Below the pieces are notes generated by a model. The model did not search any database and had not been told where the DNA came from. It saw nothing but the letters and a program-made list of their open reading frames with translations. Position numbers and translations under genes: made by a program. A stretch of 64,000 nt of DNA from JBBDMC01 sp963826055. Lineage in GTDB: Bacteria > Pseudomonadota > Alphaproteobacteria > Rhizobiales > Kaistiaceae. The stretch is from NCBI GenBank assembly GCA_963826055.1, contig CAWGVO010000018.1:310001-374000 (forward strand), written 5' to 3'. Below, in pieces: positions 26,917-36,209 of the stretch; the stretch's first letter is position 1, and every line of letters begins with the position of its first letter.

Positions 26917-28584
26917 TCAGTTCACCGCGGCGGCGGGCGGCGGCGGCAGCCAGTATTCGGCGTCAGGAAGCCCGCGCTCGATGCGCACGAAATTGTTGGC
27001 GAAGACGCGGTAGGAGTGGCTCCACTCCCCGTCCGGCCAGCGCACGCGGATCTCGGCACGCTCGGCGGTGCCGAGGCCGACGTGGATGAAACCGGCCTGT
27101 CCCGATGCGTGGCCGCCACCGACGGAGACGGTGCGGTCCATGACGTGGTTGCCGGTCTTCACCGATAGCCGGGCGCCGACGGCGTTGCGATTGCCGCCGG
27201 TCTGGGCAAGTTCCACCTCCAGCCAGTTGCCGAGCGGCTGGTCGCCCCAGCTCGTCTTGGCACCGAGGTTGCGGAAGAGGCTCACCGGCGCCTCGCGGTT
27301 GACCACCACGAGGTCGAGCATGCCGTCCATGTTGAGGTCGACGACAGCGGCGCCGCGGCCGCGGCGCGGCAGGGCGATGCCGGCCTTGTCGCCAACTTCG
27401 ACGAAGGCGTCATTCCACTGGCCGAGCAGCAGGTTGTCGGGGTCGTCGGCGGCGAAGTCGGGCATCGATTCGACATTGCCCTTGGAGATGAACAGGTCAA
27501 GGAGCCCGTCATTGTTGACGTCGGCGAACTGGCTGTGCCAGCCGGTCGACGGGCGCAGGTCGCCACCGGTGTAGGGACGCGCGGCGGTGACCCCGAGCGG
27601 AAAGGCCATGTCCTTGTACGTCGGCCGGTCGAGGTCGGCCTGCTCGTCTAGCTGCTGTAGCTTGGTGTCGCCCATCGAGGTCAGAGCGTAGACCGGATAG
27701 CCGTCGCCGTTGAGATCGGCCTGGGCGATGCCCATGCCGTAGATCGACAGGTGCTGCCATCCCTCCGAGGCGGTGTAGAGGCGTGGCGGCTTGCCGGGAT
27801 CGACGTGCCACATCTGCTCCTCGCCGCCGCGGTAGTACTGGCGGTCGTTAGTGACGCGAAGCGAGGCGACGCCAGACTGGTTCCAGTCGGTGAACAGCAT
27901 CGACAGCGAGCAGTAGCTGGGCGACAGCGTCGCCGGGTCGGCATAGTCCGGCTTGTCGCCGGGATGGGGGCGGTCGAGGTAGCTGTCGGCGCAAGTGCCC
28001 CACGGCGCGCCCGGCGCCATGCGGTCGACGTAGTTGCCAATCGCCAGCGTCGGGAAGGCGCTACCCTTCTCCCATGTCGCCGAGAAGGCGGTGCTCCAGT
28101 CCTTGCCCCCGTCGAAGGCCCAGGCGCTGTTGGCGACCTCGAAGCGGCAGTCGCCATCACCCTTCAGCACAAGGTTCCGGCCGAGGCGCAATACAACGAG
28201 GTCGAGAATGCCGTCGCCGTCGACATCCAGCGGATAGGCGCCGAGGACGTTAGTGAGGTCCTCGTCGGGAATGCCCATCGAAACCTTCTCGAACTTCAGT
28301 GGCCCGCCGGTGTCGCTTTCGTTGCGGTAGAGCACCGCGGGGTTGGTGCCGCCGGCGATGAAAAGGTCCGGCAGGCGGTCGCCGCTGCAGTCGAAGGCGG
28401 CGACGCCGCCGCCGACGAAGAATTCCCACGGCCCCGCGTAGGTGTGGTCGATGCCGGCGGCGAGTGCTTCCTCGTGCATGTCGGGAATGTCGGCGGCGCT
28501 CGTCGTCGGCATGTCCTGAGCGTGGGCGGCGGCGGCTCCCAGCCCGGCGAGCAACATCCCGGCAAGCAGCAGACGGGCACTCAT
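26917..28584 (-). CDS. CRTAC1-family exported protein (FG-GAP/VCBS repeats, ASPIC-UnbV domain)
   Basis: A 555-residue secreted protein with a signal peptide (LLLAGMLLAGLGAAAAHAQ). It contains several FG-GAP/VCBS-type calcium-binding repeats of the form D-x-D/N-x-D-G, for example DVDGDGILDLVVL, DLNGDGYPVY, DVNNDGLLDLFI and DLNMDGMLDLVVV, as expected for a beta-propeller. The C-terminal ASPIC/UnbV domain has GNRNAVGARLSVKTG, SVGGGHASGQ and WPDGEWSHSY. The biochemical role of the family is unknown; members often lie next to c-type cytochromes, as here. It overlaps the di-heme gene upstream by ATGA, so the two are almost surely made together and may work together in the periplasm. Confidence 0.87.
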   Translation of the reverse strand: MSARLLLAGMLLAGLGAAAAHAQDMPTTSAADIPDMHEEALAAGIDHTYAGPWEFFVGGGVAAFDCSGDRLPDLFIAGGTNPAVLYRNESDTGGPLKFEKVSMGIPDEDLTNVLGAYPLDVDGDGILDLVVLRLGRNLVLKGDGDCRFEVANSAWAFDGGKDWSTAFSATWEKGSAFPTLAIGNYVDRMAPGAPWGTCADSYLDRPHPGDKPDYADPATLSPSYCSLSMLFTDWNQSGVASLRVTNDRQYYRGGEEQMWHVDPGKPPRLYTASEGWQHLSIYGMGIAQADLNGDGYPVYALTSMGDTKLQQLDEQADLDRPTYKDMAFPLGVTAARPYTGGDLRPSTGWHSQFADVNNDGLLDLFISKGNVESMPDFAADDPDNLLLGQWNDAFVEVGDKAGIALPRRGRGAAVVDLNMDGMLDLVVVNREAPVSLFRNLGAKTSWGDQPLGNWLEVELAQTGGNRNAVGARLSVKTGNHVMDRTVSVGGGHASGQAGFIHVGLGTAERAEIRVRWPDGEWSHSYRVFANNFVRIERGLPDAEYWLPPPPAAAVN

Positions 28585-30029
28585 GGCACGATCACCAGCG
28601 TCTTGAGGAAAGCGATAATGTCGGAACGATCGGTTTCGTCGGCGGCGATATAGGCGTCGCGCGCCGCCCTCGCCTCGCCGCCGTGGGCGCGGATGACGCC
28701 GTCAAGGGTGGTGATGTCGTTGCGGTGACCGTAGGGGGCGGTGGAGCCGACGCCCCACAGTTCGGCCGTCATGAAAACGTCGCGCTCGACGAAGCGCTGC
28801 GCGAGCAGTTCGTTACCGAGCTGGCTGACCTCTGCATCAGAAATGTGGTGGCGCTTCAGGTCGCCGAACAGCGGTACAAGGATCTGACCCTGATCGTTGC
28901 GCGGCAGGCTCTTGGTCCACTGGAGAAGGGCAAGGTCATAGACGGCGGGCTTCTCGACCTCGCCTGTGCGCAGCGTGCCGGCGGTGTCGTAGGGGGCCGG
29001 ATCGGTAAAGGCGAGGCTGTCAAGCGGCAGCGAGGGGCGATGGCAGGCGGTGCAGCCGAGATCGGCAAAGGTCTTCTCGCCGCGGGCGGCGGCCTCGCGC
29101 CACGACGGATCGTCCGGGACCATGCGGCCGGGTGCCGGCAGCGTCGCCTGAAAGGCGACGAGCGCGGAGATATCGCCGGGCGACAGTTCGTTGGCGTGTT
29201 TGTCCTGGTCGAAATCGGCGGCACCGGTCCAGCGCTCGCCGAAGCGTTCGCTCGCCTCGAGACCGAGGTGGGCGTTCATGGCATTGATGGCGAACTGACG
29301 GAGTGACGCGAACACGCCCTTCTGGCTGAACGGGCGGATGATGAGATCGGAATCGACGCCTTCGAGCTGGCTGAAGTCGACGAGGCCGTCGGGCATGACG
29401 GTGAGCTTGCCGAAGTCGACGCCCTTCGAGGACAGCGCCACGGTCGCGGGCTGACCGCCTTTGCGCGCGGCCGCGACTGCCTTGTCGCGCTCGGCGCGGA
29501 GATCGCGGGTCATCTCGCGGCCGAGCAGTTCCACCAGGCCGGAACCGAACAGGCTCAAAGAGCCACGTTCGTTGGAGAACTGCGGGTCGAGGGTGTCGAA
29601 GTCGACGCTCTCAAATCCTTCTGAGATGAAGGCGTTGGCCGTGAAGTCGCCGGCACCGCCGATGACCGGGACGTTGTGGCAAGAGGCGCAGTTGTTCGAG
29701 TCGGGACCGGCGGTACGGCGAAAGGCGGCGTCGGTCGGCCGCTTGCGCTCAGTCGGGATAATTGCCTGGGTCGCCATCGGCCGGCCGAGACCGTCGGCGG
29801 CGGTGAAGCGGGCGGTGAAAAGATGCTTGCCGGCGGCGATCAGGGCGTCCAGTTGCGCCGCGGACAGTGTCCCCTCGAGGGAGGAGAAATCGATGTGGTC
29901 GTGGATCGCCTTTTCGGACCATGGCGCATCCTGCGCGGCGGCATCGCCGGCCACCAACACGCTTACAAACGCGCCCACTATAAACAAACGCAACATGCCC
30001 CCGCCCCCGACAATGCGGGAAACGTTCAT
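28581..30029 (-). CDS. Di-heme oxidoreductase (DUF1111-type, two CxxCH)
   Basis: A 482-residue periplasmic c-type cytochrome related to di-heme peroxidases. Two haem-binding motifs are visible: CASCH at about residue 115 and CTACH at about 310. Family segments include GLGRP near the start, FGSGLVELLG, FDQDKHANELSPGDISAL and AELWGVGSTAPYGHRNDITTLD. The ATG at 30029 overlaps the stop of the transporter ATPase gene (ATGA) and has AGGGAG seven bases before it; an in-frame ATG at 29996 would start exactly at the signal peptide (LRLFIVGAFVSVLVAGDAAAQ region) and is a fair alternative. Role unknown beyond periplasmic electron transfer. It links the xylose transporter operon to the CRTAC1 gene. Confidence 0.88.
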   Translation of the reverse strand: MNVSRIVGGGGMLRLFIVGAFVSVLVAGDAAAQDAPWSEKAIHDHIDFSSLEGTLSAAQLDALIAAGKHLFTARFTAADGLGRPMATQAIIPTERKRPTDAAFRRTAGPDSNNCASCHNVPVIGGAGDFTANAFISEGFESVDFDTLDPQFSNERGSLSLFGSGLVELLGREMTRDLRAERDKAVAAARKGGQPATVALSSKGVDFGKLTVMPDGLVDFSQLEGVDSDLIIRPFSQKGVFASLRQFAINAMNAHLGLEASERFGERWTGAADFDQDKHANELSPGDISALVAFQATLPAPGRMVPDDPSWREAAARGEKTFADLGCTACHRPSLPLDSLAFTDPAPYDTAGTLRTGEVEKPAVYDLALLQWTKSLPRNDQGQILVPLFGDLKRHHISDAEVSQLGNELLAQRFVERDVFMTAELWGVGSTAPYGHRNDITTLDGVIRAHGGEARAARDAYIAADETDRSDIIAFLKTLVIVP

Positions 30030-30815
30030 GCATGAACTCCCTGGTAGGCGTTGGTGATCGGCACGCCGGGCGGGATGGTGCCGCCGATGATCATGCCGAG
30101 GACCTGGTCGACGCTGACGTCGTTCTTGTCGACGGTCCCGACCATGCGCGCCGTCTTCATGACGGCGATGCGGTCGGCGAGGTCGAAGACGTCATGAATT
30201 TCGTGGCTGATCAGGAAGATGCCGATACCTTCCTTCTTGAGCTGGCGGACGAGGCTGCGCACCTGCTCGCTCTCGGCCGGGCCAAGGGCGGCGGTCGGCT
30301 CGTCCATGATCAGGATACGGGCATTGAAATGGATGGCGCGGGCGATGGCGACCGACTGGCGCTGACCGCCTGATAAAGTCACCACCGGATTCTTGAAGCG
30401 GACAAATGCCGGATTGAGCCGGCCCATCACCTTGCGGGTCGCCGCCTCCATGGCGACGTCGTCCAGCGTGCCGATCCGCGTCCGTCAACTCACGCCCGAG
30501 GAACATGTTGGATGCAGCGTCGATGTTATCGGCGAGCGCCAGCGTCTGGTAAATGGTCTCGATGCCGTACAGCTTGGCGTCGCGGGGGTTGTTGATCGCC
30601 GCCGGCTTGCCGTCGATATAGATCTCGCCGGAATCGCGCCGCTGCGCACCGGACAACACTTTCATCAGCGTGGACTTGCCGGCGCCATTGCCGCCCACCA
30701 GGCCGACGACCTCACCGCGAAACAGGTCGATATACGCGTGCTCAACCGCGTGGATGCCGCCGAAGGCGACGGAGATGTCGCGCATCTCGACCAGCGGTAC
30801 GCGATCCTCGGCCAT
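30026..30815 (-). pseudogene. xylG: XylG-type sugar ABC transporter ATPase, frameshifted
   Basis: A single-domain ATPase of the ribose/xylose/fructose importer class (about 262 residues once corrected). Walker A is GLVGGNGAGKSTLMKVLSG, followed by YGIETIYQTLALADNIDA and MFLGREL; in the second frame come TLSGGQRQSVAIARA (ABC signature), LIMDEPTAAL (Walker B) and LISHEIHDVF (switch histidine). The frame changes at about 30476-30482, where one extra base after the residues ELTD would explain it, giving IGTLDDVAMEAA. It follows xylH by 27 bases with GGGAGGAG before the ATG, and its TGA overlaps the next gene's ATG. Unlike E. coli XylG it has one ATPase domain, as in alphaproteobacterial relatives. 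Confidence 0.87.
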
Positions 30816-30842
30816 GGGTTCAAGCTCCTCCCGCGCCGTCGG

Positions 30843-32157
30843 TCATGTGGTCTTCCGCCGATAGGCAGTGTCGATGCCGACCGCGATGACGAGCACGATA
30901 CCGATGATGACGTTCTGCAGCGGCGTATCGATGCCCATCAGCTCCATGCCGGACTGGAGCGACTGCATGACCAGGGCGCCAAGCATGGCACCGGAAATAG
31001 TGCCGATGCCGCCGGAGAACGACGTGCCGCCGATCACCGCCGCCGCGATCGTATAGAGCTCGTAGTTGGTGCCGAGGCCGGCGGTGGCGGCGTTGAGGCG
31101 CGCCGTGGCGACGATGCCGGCGATGGTGCACAGCACGCCCATGACGATGAAAGTCTGCATGATCACCCAGCGGTCCTTGATGCCGGCGAGGATCGCCGCC
31201 TCGGGATTGCCGCCGATGGCGAAAACATAACGTCCGAACCGGGTGCGCTTGGCGATGAACGCCATCACAAGCGCCGTCAGCAGTGCGATCACCACGGGGA
31301 CGGAAATGCCGAACGAAATGAACAGGCCGCCGGTCTCCGGCCAGGGAATGTTGTGGGCCTCGGCGTAGCGCCGCGCGAGGATCGGCGGCATCGGATACGC
31401 GTTGAGCACACCGACGGCGATCAGCACCGCGCGCGCAGCCGATCACGGTCAGGAAAACCTCCGCCCAGATCGGGCGCAGCGGAAAATGGAAGCGCTGCCG
31501 CTGGCGGCGCCCGCTGATGATGCTGAAGACGATGCCGACGCACGCGATCGCGCCGACCACCCAGCTCGCCGTTGCGCCGATGGTGCCGTTGTGGCCGCCG
31601 CCGAACCACTGGTACGTCACGTCCAGCGGGGCGACCGTGCGGCCGGTGGTAACGAGGTACGCAGCACCGCGCCAGATCAGCAGCCCGGCGAGCGTGACGA
31701 TGAACGCCGGCACCTGCAGGAAGGCGATGATGAACCCCTGCAGGGCGCCCATCGCCGCACCCAGGATCAGGCCGACGACGATCGCCATCAGCCATAGTGC
31801 TGGAAAATCGTGTCCTAAGATGGGTGGGAGAATCTCGGCCTGCGTAACCGCCATGATCATGCCGACGAAGCCCAGAAACGAGCCCACCGAAAGGTCGATG
31901 TTGCGCGAAACGATAATGAGCACCATGCCATTGGCGAGAATGGCGATGGTCGCCGTCTGGACCGACAGGTTCCAGAGATTGCGCGGTGACAGGAACAGGC
32001 CGTTGGAAGCGAAGTTGAAACCGATCCAGATGACCGCGAGAGCGATCAACATGCCGATCAGGCGCACGTCGACCTCGGTCGCCTGAAGGAAGCCGCGGAT
32101 CAACCCCCCGGCCGGACCCTGTATCGCCTTCGGCGCCGTGTCGGCAGCTTCAGCCAT
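30843..32157 (-). pseudogene. xylH: XylH-type sugar ABC transporter permease, frameshifted
   Basis: The membrane channel of the pentose importer, with ten or so helices in about 437 residues after correction. The N-terminal half has IVSRNIDLSVGSFLGF, the hallmark of the ribose/xylose permease family, and VPAFIVTLAGLLIWRGAAY. The C-terminal half, in another frame, has RTRFGRYVFAIGGNPEAA and the conserved SFSGGIGTISGAMLGALVM. The shift lies within a GCGCGCGC run at 31428-31437, a place prone to both replication slippage and sequencing error. The start at 32157 begins the cytoplasmic N-terminus; 131 bases with a strong hairpin separate it from xylF. Confidence 0.87.
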
Positions 32158-32234
32158 GGAATGATCGCTTGCCCTCAGCCCCGCGAAAAGCCGCGCGGTC
32201 GCTACGTGTCGGCGTGTCGCTGTCGCCCAATCTT

Positions 32235-32264
32235 CCCACGCCACCGGAGTACCGGCGGCGTGGG
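32235..32264 (-). promoter_or_regulatory. Strong hairpin between xylF and xylH
   Basis: CCCACGCC, one mismatch, CCGG, loop AGTA, CCGG, mismatch, GGCGTGGG: a 12-pair stem with one A-C mismatch and a four-base loop, 25 bases beyond the xylF stop. No uridine run follows, so it is more likely an mRNA-stabilising or partly terminating hairpin than a full terminator. Such structures often let the binding-protein gene be made in excess over the permease. The structure is seen; the role is inferred. Confidence 0.6.
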
Positions 32265-32288
32265 TTCATGGTTCGACCAGCAACGACG

Positions 32289-33329
32289 CTAGTTGCAGGC
32301 AGCCACTGATCCCGCCGGAACGCCCTTGCAAGCGTCTGCCTTCGAGATCCAGCCGGCGTCGATCACCAGGTTGAGGTTGTCCTTGGTGATCGCGGTCGGG
32401 GTGAGCAGGATCGCGTTCATGCTCACTTTCTTGGCACCACCGTTGAACATCATCGCACCCTGGACCTTGTCAGGCGCGGTGCCACCGGCGAGAGCAAGAG
32501 CGACCTCAGCCGCGGTCTTGCCGAGCTGGCGGGCGTCCTTCCAGACCGAAATGGTCTGCTGACCGAGAGCGACGCGGTTGAGCGCGGCCTGATCGCCGTC
32601 CTGGCCGGAGAGCGCGACGTGGCCCAACAGACCCTGCGCGGCGAGAGCCGCCGACACACCGGTCGCCATGCCGTCGTTCTCGGAGAGAACGGCGTCGACC
32701 TTGTTGTTGTTCTGGGTCAGGAACTGTTCCATCTCCCGCTGGGCGTTATCCGGCGCCCAGTTGTCGGTGTAGGTTTCACCGACGATCTTGATGTCGCCGC
32801 TCTTCACGGCCGGGCCAATCACTTCTTCCATGCCGGCGCGCAGGAAGTCGGCGTTCGGGTCGGCCGAATTGCCCTTGATGATGACGTAGTTGCCCTTCGG
32901 CACCAGCGCGTAAACCGCCTTGGCCATCAGGGTGCCGACGCCCTTGTTGTCGAATGTAATGTAGAACGCACCGGGGTTCTCAAAGAGGCGGTCGTAAGCG
33001 ATGACCGGGATACCCTCGTCGTGCGCCTTGTTGACGGCCGGCTGAATGGCGTCCTGATCCTGGGCCAGGATGATGAGGGCATTGGCGCCCTGCGCGATCA
33101 GGTTCTCAACGTCCGTCAGTTGCTTGTCGGCGGATGACTGGGCGTCGGTCGAGATATACTTGGCGCCGGCGGCGTCGAGTACGGCCTTGATGGCGGGCTC
33201 GTCCCACTTGCCCCAACGCTCTTCGTTGTGGTTGTTCCACGAGACGCCGACCGTCATCTGAGCATTGGCGATGCCCGCCGTCATCGCCAAGCCGATTGCG
33301 GCGAGCGATACGGCCAGTATCTTCCTCAT
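32289..33329 (-). CDS. xylF: XylF, D-xylose-binding periplasmic protein
   Basis: A 346-residue periplasmic sugar-binding protein, first gene of the importer operon. Signal peptide: RKILAVSLAAIGLAMTAGIANAQ (hydrophobic core 4-20, cut after ANA). The mature protein matches XylF: VGVSWNNHNEERWGKWDE, LIILAQDQDAIQPAV, PVIAYDRLFENP, VIIKGNSADPNADFLR, AVLSENDGMATGV and LSGQDGDQAALNR. These residues resemble the xylose-binding set of E. coli XylF more than ribose-binding proteins. GGGAGGTAATC precedes the ATG at 33329. It diverges from the M24 gene across 162 bases that must hold its promoter; no convincing operator or XylR gene is seen. Intact, unlike xylH and xylG. Confidence 0.93.
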   Translation of the reverse strand: MRKILAVSLAAIGLAMTAGIANAQMTVGVSWNNHNEERWGKWDEPAIKAVLDAAGAKYISTDAQSSADKQLTDVENLIAQGANALIILAQDQDAIQPAVNKAHDEGIPVIAYDRLFENPGAFYITFDNKGVGTLMAKAVYALVPKGNYVIIKGNSADPNADFLRAGMEEVIGPAVKSGDIKIVGETYTDNWAPDNAQREMEQFLTQNNNKVDAVLSENDGMATGVSAALAAQGLLGHVALSGQDGDQAALNRVALGQQTISVWKDARQLGKTAAEVALALAGGTAPDKVQGAMMFNGGAKKVSMNAILLTPTAITKDNLNLVIDAGWISKADACKGVPAGSVAACN

Positions 33330-33490
33330 GATTACCTCCCTGCTGGGTTTTGCGCGTCCGATACTCGGCGGACCGCGCGGGATAATATAGGAGAGCATCG
33401 GGCAAATCGAGGCCTGCCATACAAGTTAGGTTGACGTTCGACGGAACTCGTATCGAGACCCTTCCCATTGCCCGATTCCCGAGGAAATTG

Positions 33491-34880
33491 ATGCCCGCCA
33501 TTCGCCTTGCCGAGGTTGATCTGCCTCAATTCGGACTGCCGAAATCGGCGCCCGGGCTCGACACGGCGTATCATCTCGCCCGCATCGCTGATCTCCGCCG
33601 GCGGGCCCGCGCGAAAGGCCTTGCGAACGTCGTGATCTACGCGGATCGCGAGCATTTCGCCAACATGGCCTACCTCACCGGGATCGATCCCGCGGTTCGA
33701 GGAAGCGCTCGTCATCCTGTCCGACAGGCAAACGGTTATCGTTACCGGGCCGGAGAACACCGCCCGCGCCCGCGCGGCGGGCATCGACGCCGAGGTCGTC
33801 ACCTATCCGCCGTTCGGCCTCCTTGGCCAGGACCGCACGCGGACGCCGCCACTCGCCGATCTGTTCCTCGCCCACGGTGTCGAACGCGGAGCGACTGTTG
33901 GCGTCGTCGGCTGGAAATATTTCGGCGCAGCGGAGAGCGCCGAGCCGGAGGCGTGGCTCGACGTTCCCTCATACATCGCCGACACGCTGCGCGCGGTGGT
34001 CGGGCCATCCGGCCGTGTCGTCAACGCGACAGCGCTCCTCATGCACGCGAGCGACGGCATGCGCGCGGTCAACGAGATCGACCAGCTTGCGCAATTCGAG
34101 TTCGCCGCGACCCACGCGTCGGAGGCGGTAAAGCGCGTGCTGTTCGGCACCGCACCCGGCATGAGCGAGTTCGAGGCGGCGCAACTGATGCAGCAGACCG
34201 GCCTGCCGCTCTCCTGCCACCCGATGCTCTCCACCGGCCCGCGGGCGTCCTTTGGCCTCGAGAGCCCGAGCGGCAGGATCATCCAGCGCGGCGAGCCGTT
34301 CACCATGGCGTACGGCGTGTGGGGCGGGCTCACCTGCCGTGCCGGCTGGGTGGTTGAGGACGCCAGCCAACTCCCGGATGGTATCCGCGACTACGTCGAG
34401 CGGCTGGCGGCGCCTTACTTCGCCTGCGTCGCGGAGTGGTACGAGACGATCGGCATCGGCGTGACCGGCGGGGAAATCGACGCGCTGGTGAAGCGCCATC
34501 TCGGCGACCCGTTCTTCGGCATCGCCCTCAATCCCGGTCATCTCATCCACCTGGACGAGTGGGTGAACAGCCCGATCTATCCGGGCAGTACGGAGCGCCT
34601 GCAATCAGGCCAGGCGATCCAGTGCGACATCATCCCCGCGACCGGGTCACCCTATTTCACCAGCAACATCGAGGACGGCATCGCGCTGCTCGACGATCGC
34701 GGCCGCGCCGAATTCGCCGAGCGGCACCCGGAAGCCTGGGCGCGCATCATGGCGCGGCGGGCGTTCATGGCAGACCACCTCGGCATCCGCCTCAAGCCCG
34801 AGGTGCTGCCGTTCTCCAACCTGCAGGGCTACCTGCCGCCGTTCATCCTGGCGCCGGGGCGGGTGCTGGTGCGGGGGTGA
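33491..34880 (+). pseudogene. M24-family (creatinase/prolidase fold) protein, frameshifted
   Basis: About 462 residues after correction, with an N-terminal creatinase-like domain (RIADLRRRARAKGL, YADREHFANMAYLTGIDPRFEE-type start) and a pita-bread C-terminal domain (GTAPGMSEFEAAQLM, NPGHLIHLDEW, SNIEDGIALLD). One extra C in CCC at 33689-33691 splits it; removing it restores TGIDP followed by RFEEALVILSD. The usual first two aspartate metal ligands are not evident: the equivalent stretch reads GEPFTMAYGVWGGLTC. This suggests a creatinase-like, metal-free hydrolase or a non-peptidase rather than Xaa-Pro aminopeptidase. GAGGA lies before the ATG at 33491. It sits between xylF (divergent) and xylA (convergent). 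Confidence 0.8.
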
Positions 34881-34890
34881 GCGCGTCTGA

Positions 34891-36209
34891 TCACAGGTAA
34901 CTGTTGATCAGCGCCTCCAGATACTCCTGCTTGCCGCTCTTCGGCTGCGGCTCAAGGTTGCGCTTCAGCACGTACTCCGAAAGGTCATCGAGCGAGCGCT
35001 TGCCGGAGAGGATGGCGCGCCCTTCCCTGCCCTTCCAGCCGGCGTAGCGGTCCTCGACAAATTGATCGAGCTTGCCGTCCTCGATGATCGCCGCGGCGAT
35101 CATCAGGCCGCGCGCACAGGCGTCCATCGAGCCGACGTGGGCGATCAGCAGGTCGTCCGGGTCGATCGACTGGCGGCGGATCTTGGCATCGAAGTTGAAG
35201 CCGCCGGTTTTGAAGCCGCCGGCCTTGAGGATGGTGTAGCAGGCGAGCGCCATCTCCGGCACGTTCATGGCGAACTGGTCGGTGTCCCAGCCCGACTGGT
35301 AGTCGCCGCGGTTGATGTCGATGGAGCCGAGGATGCCGAGCGCGCTCGCCAGCGCCAGCTCGTGCTCGAAAGAGTGGCCGGCGAGGATTGCGTGGTTCTG
35401 CTCGATGTTGATCTTGACCCGGTCCTCCAGGTCGTAAGCCTTGAGCATGCCGTAGATCGTGCCGACGTCGTAGTCGTACTGGTGCTTGGTCGGCTCGCGC
35501 GGCTTCGGCTCGATCAGGATGGTGCCCTTGAAGCCGATCTTCTCCTTGTGCTCGACCACCATGGTGAGGAAGCGGCCGAGCTGGTCGAGCTCGCGCTTGA
35601 TGTCGGTGTTGAGCAGCGTTTCGTAGCCCTCGCGACCGCCCCACAGGACGTAGTTGGCGCCGCCGAGCTCATGGGTGAGCTCCAGCGCGTTCTTCACCTG
35701 CGCCGCCGCGTAGGCAAACACCTCCGGGTCGGGGTTGGTGGCGGCGCCGGCCATGTAGCGGCGGTTGGAGAAAAGGTTGGCCGTGCCCCACAAGCACGCC
35801 GCACCTTGGCCTTCTCCATCTTCTCGGCGAACACCTCGCCGATTGCCCGCACGTTGCGGTTGGATTCGGCGAGCGTCGCGCCTTCCGGCGCGATGTCGCG
35901 GTCGTGGAAGGTGAAGAACGGCACGCCCAGGAGGCGGAACATCTCGAAGGCGACCTCCGCCTTCTGCCGCGCTCCTTCCATGGGATCGGCGGTGTGCATC
36001 CACGGCCGCATGAAGGTCTCGCCGCCGAACGGGTCGAGACCCGGCCATGTGAACGAATGCCAGTAGCAGACGGCGAAGCGCAGGTGGTCCTCCATGCGCT
36101 TGCCGAGGACCTTTTTGTTGGGGTCGTACCAGCGGAACGCGAGGTCGTCGCCGGCCCTTGCACCGGCATGACGGACCGGCCTTCTCTGTTCGAAGAAACG
36201 CGGGCTCAT
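34891..36209 (-). pseudogene. xylA: XylA, xylose isomerase, frameshifted
   Basis: Converts D-xylose to D-xylulose in the cytoplasm. Both parts are plainly XylA: LGKRMEDHLRFAVCYWHSF, FFTFHDRDIAPEG in the first frame, then LWGTANLFSNRRYMAGAAT, ILIEPKPREPTKHQYDYD, IEQNHAILAGHSFEHE and SIDINRGDYQSGWDTDQF in the second, including the metal-binding Glu, His and Asp residues. The frame shifts near 35796-35804, between KAKVR and CLWGTAN. The span is one base short of a multiple of three, so a single missing base is likely; corrected length about 439 residues, which is normal. The ATG overlaps the xylB stop (ATGA), so order is xylB then xylA. Confidence 0.92.
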
